Shown: positions 26,501-34,451 of the stretch, one piece after another
How positions within the stretch are numbered: the stretch's first letter is position 1
How the letters are laid out: each line of letters begins with the position of its first letter
DNA from: Methanofollis fontis
GTDB taxonomy: Archaea; Halobacteriota; Methanomicrobia; Methanomicrobiales; Methanofollaceae
Direction: 5' to 3'
Length of the DNA: 64,000 nucleotides
Assembly (NCBI RefSeq): GCF_004297185.1
Contig: NZ_PGCL01000003.1
Coordinates: forward strand, 62,001-126,000
Made by a program: the position numbers and the translations under genes
Notes under the pieces: generated by a model
Database searches by the model: none
The model's input: the letters and a program-made list of their open reading frames with translations, nothing else
What the model was told of the DNA's origin: nothing

Positions 26501-28926
26501 TGCAGAAAACCTATTTCCAGAAAGGCCTAGGAGAAAAAGGGACGTTTTACCTTTCGCTCAATAATATTGCTCTCAAATTTGACGACAAAAAAGAGTGGTA
26601 CCGTTGTTCAAAGTGTTCAAAAATCTTCCCATTCGCCCCATGGCGTCGCTGTGCACATTGTGGAGATAACCACATAGAGAGTGTCTCTCCAGGTGATCTG
26701 GATCGATATAAATTCTGGAGAGATCCGGTATTACAGGCTACAGCAGAAGGGACTGGGAAAACAATTCAGACAATAAATACCGAAGAGCATACTGCTCAGC
26801 TCTCTTACAAGGATCAACGCGACAAGACCTGGTCTACTACAGAGAACTATGAAATGCGGTTCCAGAATCTCTTATCCAATGAAGAAGAGCCAATTGACGT
26901 ACTGAGCTGTACGACTACAATGGAAGTGGGTATTGATATTGGATCACTAACCGCCATCAGTCTCAGGAATGTCCCTCCACGAAGAGAAAACTACCAGCAG
27001 AGAGCAGGACGTGCAGGAAGAAGGGGTACTTCTTTATCTACAATCGTTACCTATGCACAAGATGGTCCACATGATGGATGGTATTTCAACCACCCGCAAG
27101 CTATTATCTCAGGAGAGGGGCGTCTCCCATGGATTGATGCCCACAATGAAAAACTGATTGGTAGACACCTCAACATTCTCCTTCTAAACGAATTTCTCAA
27201 TAATCAAAATACGAATTTATACGATTGTAACGCATTGAAATTCTTTGATACACTCTATGATGATTTTTCAGACTATGCCACCCGTTTCTCATTTTCACAA
27301 GATGCTATGAGAATTATTGTTCCCCAGAATGACGAGGATATATCCGTAATTCAGAATTTTGTCAAGGAATTGATTCGAAGGTTAAACAACCTTCAAAATG
27401 AAGTCTTACAGAATCGAGAACGTTACGGATTTGAACATAGTAATTCGCTTCTTGATCTCTTGAGTAGTGAGGGGGTATTGCCAACATATTCATTCCCACA
27501 GAATGTCGTTGGATTTTATATTGAGGATCCTGATGATACACGTGGAACCATTTCACAAAAACCAGAACGGGCATTAAACATTGCAATTAGTGAGTATGCA
27601 CCGGGCAAGGTCCTTGTTGTTGACAAAAAGACTTACAAAGTTGGGGGAGTTTATAACCCCTCATCCCTAGCAAAAAGCCGTGAAAATCCTGCAAAGGGCT
27701 ATTTCGACGATCCTAAGTATTATTCAGACTTGTATCAGTGTTCAAATCCAAATTGTGAATGGACATCTACAGAACGTCCAAAAAATGACGAATGCCCATT
27801 TTGTCATTCGCCATTGAACCCCCCAAAGAAAATGCTGAAGCCATGGGGATTTGCTCCACGAAACCATACAAGCATCCCTGAGGCATGGGCAGAGGTCGAG
27901 TATTCATATGCTGAGGAACCGTGCTATTTTGCAGAACCAACCCATCAAGACATGAAAGATATTGGTTGTGCATATTTGAAGGCTGCAAAGCGTCCTGACA
28001 AGATTACCATTATTAACAAAGGTATCCAAGGACAAGGATTCCACGTGTGCAAAAAATGTGGTGCTGCGGAATCAATCCCGCCAAAATCGGCATCAATACC
28101 GGCGAATAAAGGTAAAGATGAAGATCAGTCTACCTCTTTGAAAGGTGTAGGTCGGCCATATACTGCACGGGATCTTTCAAACTGTCAACATTCTCCTGAG
28201 ATAGTCTATCTTGGACATACTTTTGCAACAGACATGGTTGTGTTTGAGTTTGAACTTGATCCCACCCAGATTAACACAGAATATGATGGACTCTGGATAA
28301 AAAGTGCTGCGATTACGTTAACCGAAGCATTTCTACTTGCTGCCAGCAGAGCATTGGATATCGAGTTTACGGACCTCAATGGAGGTCACCGAATCCATGG
28401 AGCAGACGATAAGGTGTATGTTGATATATACCTCTATGACAGCCTCTCAAGTGGTGCTGGATATTCATCCGGTCTTCTGGATATGACTGCCGATGTCCTT
28501 TCTGAAACTCGGAGTTTGCTTCAGGAATGTACATGTGATTCAGCATGCCACAATTGCTTGAAGCACTATTGGAATCAGAGAGTTCAAGACACCTTGAATC
28601 GTCATAATGCCCTTGGTCTCCTTAACTGGGGTATTGATGGGAATCTTCCTAATCTGTTATCTTTGGATGAACAGATACATCTCATTACGCCGCTCAAACA
28701 TCGACTTGAATTAGAAAAATCTGATACTCAGATTGATCATGATGAACTATCTGGACTTCTGATAGAATCACCATACAAAAAACAGAAAGTTGTAGTTTAT
28801 CCAGCAATGCACAGTCGAAATAGAATAGAAAAAGGGGTGATGTACGTTTCAGACCTTGAGTTAAGAAAGACCCTACCCACCGTTTTTGCCCTGATTAAAA
28901 AGTATATGGGAGAAAATCATTCATAA
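23593..28926 (+). CDS. druE: DruE-like giant helicase with DUF1998 domain
   Basis: A 1777-aa superfamily-2 helicase. Motif I is TTGTGSGKTE (about 113-122), Ia LLLYPMNALVADQ (about 152), II IDEAHMYHG (about 322), III LTSAS (about 358); motifs V and VI are MEVGIDIGSL and QQRAGRAGRRG (about 1110-1145). Several Cys clusters lie between or after the helicase halves (CTNPDCPH, CPKCGK, CSKC/CAHC, CSNPNC/CPFC, CKKCG). The C-terminus is DUF1998 with CTCDSACHNCLKHYWNQ. Size, the N-terminal QEPYIESNTPY and DUF1998 match DruE of Druantia anti-phage systems. ATGA overlaps the preceding stop. The last gene of the operon, about 40% GC. Confidence 0.82.
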   Translation: MTDIYGVQHIHNTLLEKLKAYIRAQYFGENTLLLDKSDDLLDQDNILSQEPYIESNTPYIICEKGLESAYIPQNIKNILTTLSKENTGVFENPYSHQIEAIEAFYRGEDVLVTTGTGSGKTECFMWPVVANLIHEAQSSPETWKMRGVRTLLLYPMNALVADQIGRLRKMVGDSENRFYHLFQNLAAGSKTSRRPQFGMYTGRTPYPGETKKKKDRELATALRNDILCKGEDFTKELKHLGRYPAKKDLREYVNYLEKGVHLTDPEDAELITRKEMQNNSPDILVTNYTMLQYMLIRDIEQPIWNSTRDWLHASQENKLLIVIDEAHMYHGSAGGEVSLLIRRLMYCLGITRDQVRFILTSASIPTNSRENIASLQKFLHDITASDNGTDFTIITGKRKKISTEISLEISPEAISKLSIDAFQGDTPQKIEAIASFCQTIGLRTIQENTLEAYSQYLYEKLPIYAPVQRIIAQTAGNATDIHNLAKIVFPSTSEDLALRATQVLLAVLPIAKNTKGQVLFPARLHMFFRGLEGLYACTNPDCPHRNTGDGITLGQLFTSSGHETCDCGGQIYELINDRRCGALFLKAYMVHESQNATSIDLWRSPGDSYSKNMREVHLYIIPTVGTYQENLEHNEGWINPYTGLLHRDPSYSGKTGYLHVAYSIHEFPKKPGQFTFKSCPKCGKNLDKSKLSDFATKGNEPFYNIVSSQLESQPPTIFDEKKLEKQPNAGRKVLLFSDSRQRAATLAKDMTRSADDEAARALLVLAASRLQDWSKKTGRDPTLDLLYPAFLEITYNNHIMLFYGMNKKDFMGGWEIIADYINLAKKQSKPLNYSKIASKFTNKPGLFSEQLLKNLCSPYRSLTDLGLCWLVPSDEEDIENCLANLEEEDITMTRDEFECLFSTWATHYCTSDYAIGESIDDEVRRNITRWSFGRLGIEQTKLRTMPRFIQKILKENGYSKEQIEKIQHILQKTYFQKGLGEKGTFYLSLNNIALKFDDKKEWYRCSKCSKIFPFAPWRRCAHCGDNHIESVSPGDLDRYKFWRDPVLQATAEGTGKTIQTINTEEHTAQLSYKDQRDKTWSTTENYEMRFQNLLSNEEEPIDVLSCTTTMEVGIDIGSLTAISLRNVPPRRENYQQRAGRAGRRGTSLSTIVTYAQDGPHDGWYFNHPQAIISGEGRLPWIDAHNEKLIGRHLNILLLNEFLNNQNTNLYDCNALKFFDTLYDDFSDYATRFSFSQDAMRIIVPQNDEDISVIQNFVKELIRRLNNLQNEVLQNRERYGFEHSNSLLDLLSSEGVLPTYSFPQNVVGFYIEDPDDTRGTISQKPERALNIAISEYAPGKVLVVDKKTYKVGGVYNPSSLAKSRENPAKGYFDDPKYYSDLYQCSNPNCEWTSTERPKNDECPFCHSPLNPPKKMLKPWGFAPRNHTSIPEAWAEVEYSYAEEPCYFAEPTHQDMKDIGCAYLKAAKRPDKITIINKGIQGQGFHVCKKCGAAESIPPKSASIPANKGKDEDQSTSLKGVGRPYTARDLSNCQHSPEIVYLGHTFATDMVVFEFELDPTQINTEYDGLWIKSAAITLTEAFLLAASRALDIEFTDLNGGHRIHGADDKVYVDIYLYDSLSSGAGYSSGLLDMTADVLSETRSLLQECTCDSACHNCLKHYWNQRVQDTLNRHNALGLLNWGIDGNLPNLLSLDEQIHLITPLKHRLELEKSDTQIDHDELSGLLIESPYKKQKVVVYPAMHSRNRIEKGVMYVSDLELRKTLPTVFALIKKYMGENHS

Positions 28927-28983
28927 ATTGGCTACTTTTCCACTTGAAAAATTATCATTTCTATTTACCCAACAAAACTCCCC

Positions 28984-29352
28984 TCAATACACCCTCTTCT
29001 CCGGTATGACCCCCCGCACCCCGCCCCTCGGGTTCTCGATATCCCCCTCATAGCGGGGGATCAGGTGGATGTGCAGGTGCATCACCGTCTGCCCGGCGGC
29101 CGCACCGACATTCACGCCGACATTGTAGCCGTCGGGACCGAACTCCCGGTCGAGGTGGCGTTTTCCCTCCCTGATCAGGGCGAGCAGTGCCTGCTGCTCC
29201 CGTTCGGTGGCCTCGAAAAAGTCTGCGAAATGCCGGAACGGGATGATCAGCAGGTGGCCCGGGCTCACCGGATAGCGGTCGTAGCGGGCATAGCAGAGGT
29301 CGTTTTCAAGCACGACCTCCGAGGGTTCGGGGTTACAGAACGGACAGGTCAT
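28984..29352 (-). CDS. HIT-family nucleotide hydrolase/transferase
   Basis: A 122-aa histidine-triad protein. HLHIHLIPR at residues 92-100 is the catalytic triad, and CPFC near the N-terminus is a partial zinc site. Members cleave nucleotide-phosphoramidate or dinucleotide bonds. The ATG at 29352 is chosen because it overlaps the stop of the HNH gene in the form ATGA; an ATG three codons upstream lacks proper spacing for a ribosome-binding site. Coupling to a nuclease gene is unusual and may mean it acts on a nucleotide made or released there (inference). Confidence 0.88.
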   Translation of the reverse strand: MTCPFCNPEPSEVVLENDLCYARYDRYPVSPGHLLIIPFRHFADFFEATEREQQALLALIREGKRHLDREFGPDGYNVGVNVGAAAGQTVMHLHIHLIPRYEGDIENPRGGVRGVIPEKRVY

Positions 29353-30509
29353 AGCGCCCATGCCTCATTGCCCCTGATCTCGATTAAGTATCTGCATTTG
29401 TCGGCCAGGTGTTCGATCGCCAGGTCCTGCCAGTCGCTCCACGGGGCGTGGGGGCCGATAAGAGAGATCCGGACCTCCTCTTCAAAGCGGCGGGGGAGAG
29501 GGTCATGGAGCAGGTCCCAGCAGCCGATGATCTCCTCCTTCCGCCGTTTCAGGAAGGACGGGTCGGGGATGCGGTCGCTCTTCTTTGCATTGACTGAACT
29601 AAGGGCGGGGAGGAGGTTCCAGAGGTCGTTGTTCTTCCAGATCGAGAAGGGGAGGAGGTGGTCGATGTGCATCTCAGATGCCGAGGGGATCGCCCTCCCC
29701 GACCAGACGCACCGGAGGCCGCCCCCGCCGTCGAGGGCCGAGCGGTAGATCCTCTGTGCATCGGCGATCGCCCGTTCGGTCGTCGGGGTCTCGGAGAGCA
29801 GAGAGAACATGAACTCCTCGCTGACCGTCTGGGTCCTGTCCGCCCCTGCGGTGAATGCCGCCCACTTCCTCAGCAGGCACTCATCCCCGGAGATGAAACT
29901 CCCGAAATACGAAAAGATCGTGCAGAGCTCGCGGGAGAGGGAAAAACGGCCTGCGTGCTCAATCAAGAATATGCGGTCGATCGGCCGGCCCCCGGACAGC
30001 CTGGGCAGGGGGCGGTCGAAGTCAAAGACCGAATAATGCTCCCCTGACTGTGAATAGCCGAGGTGCTTCATCGGCATGCCGGTGATCGTGGTGCGGATCG
30101 CCCTGACGAGGGTAAGGAAGTCAGGCTGGATCTCATCAGGGATCCGGCCGCGGAAGTAGTCGTTATAGAAGACCGAGATCCCGCCCCTCTCCCGGTAATA
30201 CTCGATGACCGGGATGAAGTGCCGCCGGAACGAGACATTTTTTCCGCTCTCCTGGTCCCTGGTCTCGCCGTTTTTCTGCGGGATGAACGTCGGCGCAGCA
30301 AATATCGGGTAGTAATAGAGGATCCACTTCTCAATGAGCAGCCCGAGCGGAAACCAGAGGCGATCGGGGCGGTCGGGATCGGCCTCCTCCAGGTGCAGGG
30401 ACTGCTGGCAGACCTCGATGACGCCGCGGAGGAGGGCGTATTTGTAGGTGGCATCGGCACTGTCCCGGGCAATGATGGCGTTGATCTTCTGGTATTCGGC
30501 GAGGTCCAT
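29349..30509 (-). CDS. HNH endonuclease-domain protein
   Basis: A 386-aa protein with an HNH nuclease domain at about residues 262-310: CVWSGR, then MHIDHLLPFSIWKNNDLWNL and ALSSVNAKKSD, which gives the catalytic His-Asp-His, the Asn and the second metal-side residues. The N-terminal 250 residues (WFPLGLLIEKWILYYYPIF, FDRPLPRLSGGRPIDRIFLI) are of unknown fold and may recognise the target. Similar genes appear in archaeal defence islands. It is GC-rich, unlike the Druantia-like operon it faces, so it was probably acquired separately. It overlaps the HIT gene by four bases. Confidence 0.75.
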   Translation of the reverse strand: MDLAEYQKINAIIARDSADATYKYALLRGVIEVCQQSLHLEEADPDRPDRLWFPLGLLIEKWILYYYPIFAAPTFIPQKNGETRDQESGKNVSFRRHFIPVIEYYRERGGISVFYNDYFRGRIPDEIQPDFLTLVRAIRTTITGMPMKHLGYSQSGEHYSVFDFDRPLPRLSGGRPIDRIFLIEHAGRFSLSRELCTIFSYFGSFISGDECLLRKWAAFTAGADRTQTVSEEFMFSLLSETPTTERAIADAQRIYRSALDGGGGLRCVWSGRAIPSASEMHIDHLLPFSIWKNNDLWNLLPALSSVNAKKSDRIPDPSFLKRRKEEIIGCWDLLHDPLPRRFEEEVRISLIGPHAPWSDWQDLAIEHLADKCRYLIEIRGNEAWAL

Positions 30510-30734
30510 TCTATTCAGAAAAGAGAGTAGGGGAACGGGGAGATAAAGGTGTCGAGTTTTGCGTCGGAAGTGAATCTAAAAAAATCCACTCGAATGCCAT
30601 TCGTCTGTATTTTGCTCAATTATATCCTGAATAGAAAAAATACGATGGATGTTATTTATGTTGGCTGAAAATAACTCGCTAAAAGTTCACGGTGTTTTCA
30701 AAAGAGTTAATTCCTGCCGATTTGATCCAGAGGT

Positions 30735-31652
30735 ATGCATCTCTCCTCTGATATCGAAAAAGGGAAACTGATAGCCCCTCTTCTCTATGAAAAATTCAGG
30801 ACAACCGGCATTCTCGGACACGTAAACATGCCCGAGGACCGCCCACCCGCCGGGGTCGAGGTCGGCTCCATCGAACACATCCTCTTTCTCACCCTCACCG
30901 TCTCGATCGACTACCAGCGGGACGCATACGCACTCTGGGAGAGCGCCCGGCACACCCATGAGGACCCGGAGACCAGGTACCTCTTCGAGCCGCGTGCACT
31001 GCATGAAACCCCACAGGCGCAGGTCTTCGCCGACCTGAAGAAGCATGGGCTCTCGAAGAAGCACAGTGCGGACACGAACATCTGGCGAACGGTCGGGATC
31101 TCCTTTTTCAAGAAATGGGGCGGCGACCCGCGGAACTTCCTGGCCGACTGCGGGTATGACGGCCCGACGGTCCTCAGGCGGTTGAAGGAGGACCGCCACC
31201 CCTTCAACGGCCGCGAGGCCCCGGACTTCCCCTTCCTGCGGGGGGATAAGATCGGGCCGCTCTGGCTGCGGATGCTCAGGGACAATGCCGGGCTCGATAC
31301 CCTCACACACCTGGAAAGGGTCCCGATCCCGGTCGATATTCACGTCGCCCGCGCCTCGCTCTGCCTGGGGGTCGTCCGCGGAACCTATGAGGGACGGCTC
31401 GAGGACATATTCGAAGCCATCAGGCAGGCCTGGGCGGAGAGCGTCAGGGGCTACGAGGCCGGCGACCGGCCGATGGTCGCCCTGGACATCGACGAACCGC
31501 TCTGGCACCTCTCCAGAGCCGGCTGCGGGCGGCGGGACCCGGAGACCGGCGCCTGCCCGCTCCGTTCGACGTGCGAGTTCGGCAGATTCTGCGTGGGGGG
31601 CAGGGTGGCGATCGATGGGCGGACGGTGGTGCTGGATACAGGAGGACCATGA
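30735..31652 (+). CDS. HhH-GPD-like DNA-repair protein with predicted 4Fe-4S cluster
   Basis: A 305-aa protein resembling helix-hairpin-helix DNA glycosylases. The hairpin region is FLRGDKIGPLWLRML (about 165-180), followed by VPIPVDIHVARASLCLG (about 195-211), the counterpart of the PVDTHV segment where such enzymes hold the catalytic aspartate. The C-terminus has CGRRDPETGACPLRSTC and EFGRFC, spacing suited to an iron-sulfur cluster as in endonuclease III. K in GDKIG may be the lyase lysine. Function in base-excision repair is inferred. GAGGT precedes the ATG. Confidence 0.6.
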   Translation: MHLSSDIEKGKLIAPLLYEKFRTTGILGHVNMPEDRPPAGVEVGSIEHILFLTLTVSIDYQRDAYALWESARHTHEDPETRYLFEPRALHETPQAQVFADLKKHGLSKKHSADTNIWRTVGISFFKKWGGDPRNFLADCGYDGPTVLRRLKEDRHPFNGREAPDFPFLRGDKIGPLWLRMLRDNAGLDTLTHLERVPIPVDIHVARASLCLGVVRGTYEGRLEDIFEAIRQAWAESVRGYEAGDRPMVALDIDEPLWHLSRAGCGRRDPETGACPLRSTCEFGRFCVGGRVAIDGRTVVLDTGGP

Positions 31653-31695
31653 ACGGCATGCCAGAAGACCGGGAAGAGCCCGAACAGGTCGGCCT

Positions 31696-32070
31696 CTACA
31701 CCGTCCTCTCCTTCGTCACCCGGGAAACCTGCGTCGAAACCTCCCGCTCCCCGGCTTTCTCGGGGCGGTAGTGCTCCATCGCCCCGTCTGAATAGACCCT
31801 CTCCACCGTACCTGCAAGCGCCCCGGCGAGTTTCTGCGCCGCCGCATGGGACAGATACACCCGTGTTCCCTGTACGTGCATCTTCCCGTCCCGCTTCACG
31901 CCCGGCATCTGGAGAAAATCGATGAACACATCGCGGTGCGTGGCCTGCACATAGGCAAGGTTCGAGTACACCGTCCCCCCGATGTCCGGGACCAGATCAG
32001 ACGGTTCATACTCGTACATCTCCCGCAGGTCGATCACCATTTTGCCGCCCTTCTTCTCCTCTCCATCCAT
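31696..32070 (-). CDS. DUF3467-family protein
   Basis: A 124-aa protein, the core matching DUF3467: VYSNLAYVQATHRDVFIDFLQ then RVYLSHAAAQKLAGAL. The family is widespread and of unknown function. An internal ATG at 32040 (MVIDLREM) is a good alternative start; the ATG at 32070 directly follows the stop of the winged-helix gene upstream. The last 25 residues are polar and lie opposite a short unlikely frame. The two genes form an operon, so DUF3467 may act with that regulator. Confidence 0.78.
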   Translation of the reverse strand: MDGEEKKGGKMVIDLREMYEYEPSDLVPDIGGTVYSNLAYVQATHRDVFIDFLQMPGVKRDGKMHVQGTRVYLSHAAAQKLAGALAGTVERVYSDGAMEHYRPEKAGEREVSTQVSRVTKERTV

Positions 32071-32550
32071 TCAGACCGCCGCCCCATAGCATCCGGTGCC
32101 GGTTTTTTTCCCGGCCACATATTCGGTATCGGCCGTCGACGCCAGGGCGAATGGTTCGCACTCCTCCCTGAGAGTCGTCTGATAATACTCGCACACTGCC
32201 TGGTCCATGCACCCCGAACCGTCACGGTCGTCGAGGACCGCATATGCGAGGAACGAAAGCGCCACAAAGACCTTCGACCCCGTATTGACAGAGAAGACCG
32301 GGTGCTGCCGGTCGATCTCGTTCCGGTGCAGCAGGCCGAGCGACACAAGGGTCGCAAGGGCTTCCCTGAGCCGGGGCGCCGAGGCTCCGGTCAGTTCCTT
32401 GAGGTATTTCGGCGTATAGAGTGCAGAAGGATCGGCCACGACCTCTTCGACCACCTGCGCAAGCACGGTTTTTCCGAAAAGGCCGCCGAACGGTTTTTCA
32501 AGGAACTGCGCAACCTCTGCAGGCAACTCCGGGTAGACTGTGCCGGTCAT
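32071..32550 (-). CDS. Winged-helix transcriptional regulator
   Basis: A 159-aa protein with a winged-helix domain about residues 40-95: ALYTPKYLKELTGASAPRLREALATLVSLGLLHR is a helix-turn-helix with recognition helix, followed by the wing and HPVFSVNTGSKVFVAL. A Cys pair (GSGCMDQAVCEYY) occurs later. The ATG at 32550 is chosen since the TATA box AAATATATTTA near 32588 places the transcript start around 32563; the longer frame from 32601 starts before it. It heads a two-gene operon with DUF3467. Confidence 0.68.
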   Translation of the reverse strand: MTGTVYPELPAEVAQFLEKPFGGLFGKTVLAQVVEEVVADPSALYTPKYLKELTGASAPRLREALATLVSLGLLHRNEIDRQHPVFSVNTGSKVFVALSFLAYAVLDDRDGSGCMDQAVCEYYQTTLREECEPFALASTADTEYVAGKKTGTGCYGAAV

Positions 32551-32609
32551 CGCAACCACATATCCATACCTGCCCCCCACAACAATAAATATATTTTCCA
32601 TGATTGAAA

Positions 32610-32909
32610 CTATTTTTTCAGTCGGTGCCAGTGCCGGTGATGGGGCACCTCTTCGCCATACCGGACCATCCAGCGATCGGCCCAGGGGAGGTCCTCAAGT
32701 TTCAGAACCGCCTCTCCCCGCCAGGTGTACTTCTCAAGATAGGGTGACCCGATCGACCGGACAAATGAATGCGCATCAAAACCGGTCTGGAGATGTTTCT
32801 TGTGGCAATCCGTGAAGCGAACCATCGAACCTCGTTTCTTCACCCATGCAAGAAACCTGGCCCCTTCTTTCCCGGGATCCGGGCCATCCGGATCATCGCC
32901 CGATCCCAT
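32610..32909 (-). CDS. Small protein after the Orc1/Cdc6 gene, function unknown
   Basis: A 99-aa protein with a low-complexity start (GSGDDPDGPDPGKEG) and a compact aromatic and His-rich rest (WVKKRGSMVRFTDCHKKHL, GSPYLEKYTWRGEAVLKLEDLPWADRWMVRYG). The ATG at 32909 lies four bases after the Orc1/Cdc6 stop, with GGTGA before it, so the genes are co-translated. No family recognised; conserved position would be needed to link it with replication. Confidence 0.55.
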   Translation of the reverse strand: MGSGDDPDGPDPGKEGARFLAWVKKRGSMVRFTDCHKKHLQTGFDAHSFVRSIGSPYLEKYTWRGEAVLKLEDLPWADRWMVRYGEEVPHHRHWHRLKK

Positions 32910-32913
32910 CGGT

Positions 32914-34077
32914 TCACCGTCCCCCCCCATACCCCCTCTCCTCCTCCGCCACGCCGGCGCCCCGCACCGGCATCACCTCCTCCACCCCGTCCCTGACCAG
33001 AACCGCCCGGGCCCGCCCCTTCCTCCTGACCTTCACCAGGTCCACCAGCCGGAGAAACTCCAGTTTGCGCAGATGGTCGTGGAACGCCGTATAACTCATC
33101 TGTCGGCGCTCCAGGAGACGCGTATAGGCCTCGGCCGAGATCACGGCCTCGTCCTCCGCCGACGCCAGCACCGCATCGAGCACCGCCCGCTCGCCCTCAT
33201 TGAGAGACCCGAGCGCCGCCCCCACCTGCAGGTGCCGGGAGACCGCATAGGCGGCGTGCACATCCTCCGCCGTCACCGTCGTCCGGGCCTCCATCTCGGC
33301 CGCCAGTGCCGCCCGCCGCACCATGTCCAGCCCCACCCGCAGGTCCCCGCAGGCGTCGGTCCGTTCTGCCATCAGGTCGAGGATGGCGGGCGGCACCACC
33401 CCGGGGTAGAGCCCGGCCCGCACCCGGTCGGCGAGGATGCCGCGGATCTCCTGCCGGGAATAGGGCGGGAAGAAGACCTCGGAGGCATGGAGCACCGAGA
33501 GGGTCGAGGGGGTGAGGGCGGTGGAGAGATCCAGGTCCACGTCCGAGAGGGTGAGCAGCACCCCGGCCCTTGCCCCCGGATAGCCCTCGTGGATGCGGAG
33601 GAGAGAGGCGAGTACCTCGTCGAGCACACCGGCATGGAGGAGGTGGCCGGCATCGTCCAGGCAGACCACGAGCACCGCCCCGCGGGCGGCGATGTCGCCG
33701 GCGATACGGGCCATGACCCGCCGGAGCGGGACGCCGGTGCCGGGCGGGCTCTGCCCGAAGAGGGCGAGATAGATCTGGCTGAAGACCGCATAGGGGGTGC
33801 AGTGCGCCTGGCAGGGGACGAGCACCGGCACCACGGTCTCGCAGACCTCCCCGACCTCGGCGAAGATCCGGCGGACGGCCGTGGTCTTCCCGGTGCCCGG
33901 CACCCCCCGGAGGATGGTGTTGAGGGGGGTGGAGCCGTGCAGGCAGGGCCGGAAGGCGAAGGCGAGGTCCCGCACCTGGGCGTCGCGGTAGTGGAAGGTC
34001 TCGGGGAGGTGGTCGAAATCGAAGATCCGGGCGTCCCGGAAGAGCGTCTGGTCGGCCATGAGGGGGGTGGATGTCAT
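32914..34077 (-). CDS. cdc6: Orc1/Cdc6-family AAA+ initiator, divergent
   Basis: A 387-aa Orc1/Cdc6 protein. Walker A is GVPGTGKTT (58-66), Walker B VLVVCLDDAG (D141 D142; family members normally have DE here), sensor 2 GDLRVGLDMVRRAA about residue 255-268, then a C-terminal winged helix with SYTAFHDHLRKLEFLRLVDLVKVRRKGRARAVL. In archaea such proteins bind origins and load MCM. This one is divergent and sits in an accessory region, so it may serve an element. ATG 34077 is 25 bases from a TATA box and thus likely leaderless; the in-frame ATG at 34059 is the alternative. Confidence 0.85.
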   Translation of the reverse strand: MTSTPLMADQTLFRDARIFDFDHLPETFHYRDAQVRDLAFAFRPCLHGSTPLNTILRGVPGTGKTTAVRRIFAEVGEVCETVVPVLVPCQAHCTPYAVFSQIYLALFGQSPPGTGVPLRRVMARIAGDIAARGAVLVVCLDDAGHLLHAGVLDEVLASLLRIHEGYPGARAGVLLTLSDVDLDLSTALTPSTLSVLHASEVFFPPYSRQEIRGILADRVRAGLYPGVVPPAILDLMAERTDACGDLRVGLDMVRRAALAAEMEARTTVTAEDVHAAYAVSRHLQVGAALGSLNEGERAVLDAVLASAEDEAVISAEAYTRLLERRQMSYTAFHDHLRKLEFLRLVDLVKVRRKGRARAVLVRDGVEEVMPVRGAGVAEEERGYGGGR

Positions 34078-34096
34078 GGGAGTGGATTCATGCGGA

Positions 34097-34104
34097 AATA
34101 TAAA
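34097..34104 (-). promoter_or_regulatory. TATA box of cdc6
   Basis: TTTATATT on the minus strand, centred about 25 bases from the chosen ATG at 34077, predicting a leaderless transcript. Confidence 0.55.
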
Positions 34105-34451
34105 AGGGGGAGGTGGGCGTGGGGTGAAAGTGAAAGGGCAATGGGAGCAGTCCTCAACAACGATCGCCGCCATCAGTGAACCTTCTCGTGAGCGGGAGGA
34201 GCCGATGGGGATTGAATGGAGGGATCCCTCTCCTGAAAATGCTTGTTTCAGGGGTTTCCCCCTTAAATCGAGGCCAGGACATTGAAAGTCTCCCCTGTTG
34301 GATCGGACCTTCCGTTGAAGCAGAAATTCTCCTGCAGATCTCCGGCAAATTGTGGGATACGCATTCCAGAAACCATAATGCATGAAAATTGATATCAAAT
34401 AAATTAATAATATTTATTAATAACAAAAAAAATGAATTGTTCCAGATATAT
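34105..34451. other. Divergent intergenic region next to cdc6
   Basis: About 350 bases between cdc6 and a membrane-protein gene. The right end (34390-34435) is very AT-rich and contains AATAATATTTATTAATAAC, a promoter for the plus-strand gene and a plausible unwinding element. I looked for repeated origin-recognition boxes typical of archaeal origins and did not find a convincing pair, so an origin is not annotated. Confidence 0.3.

Noticed and set aside
31649-31771. A 40-aa frame overlapping the HhH-GPD gene stop as ATGA
   Set aside because: The overlap looks like coupling, but the product has no features and lies opposite the DUF3467 3' end; chance is likely.
32800-34179. A 459-codon frame opposite cdc6
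   Set aside because: Low-complexity Pro/His/Arg/Gly product, antisense to a gene with intact AAA+ motifs.
34105-34451. Possible chromosomal origin beside cdc6
   Set aside because: An AT-rich element exists, but no repeated origin-recognition boxes were found.
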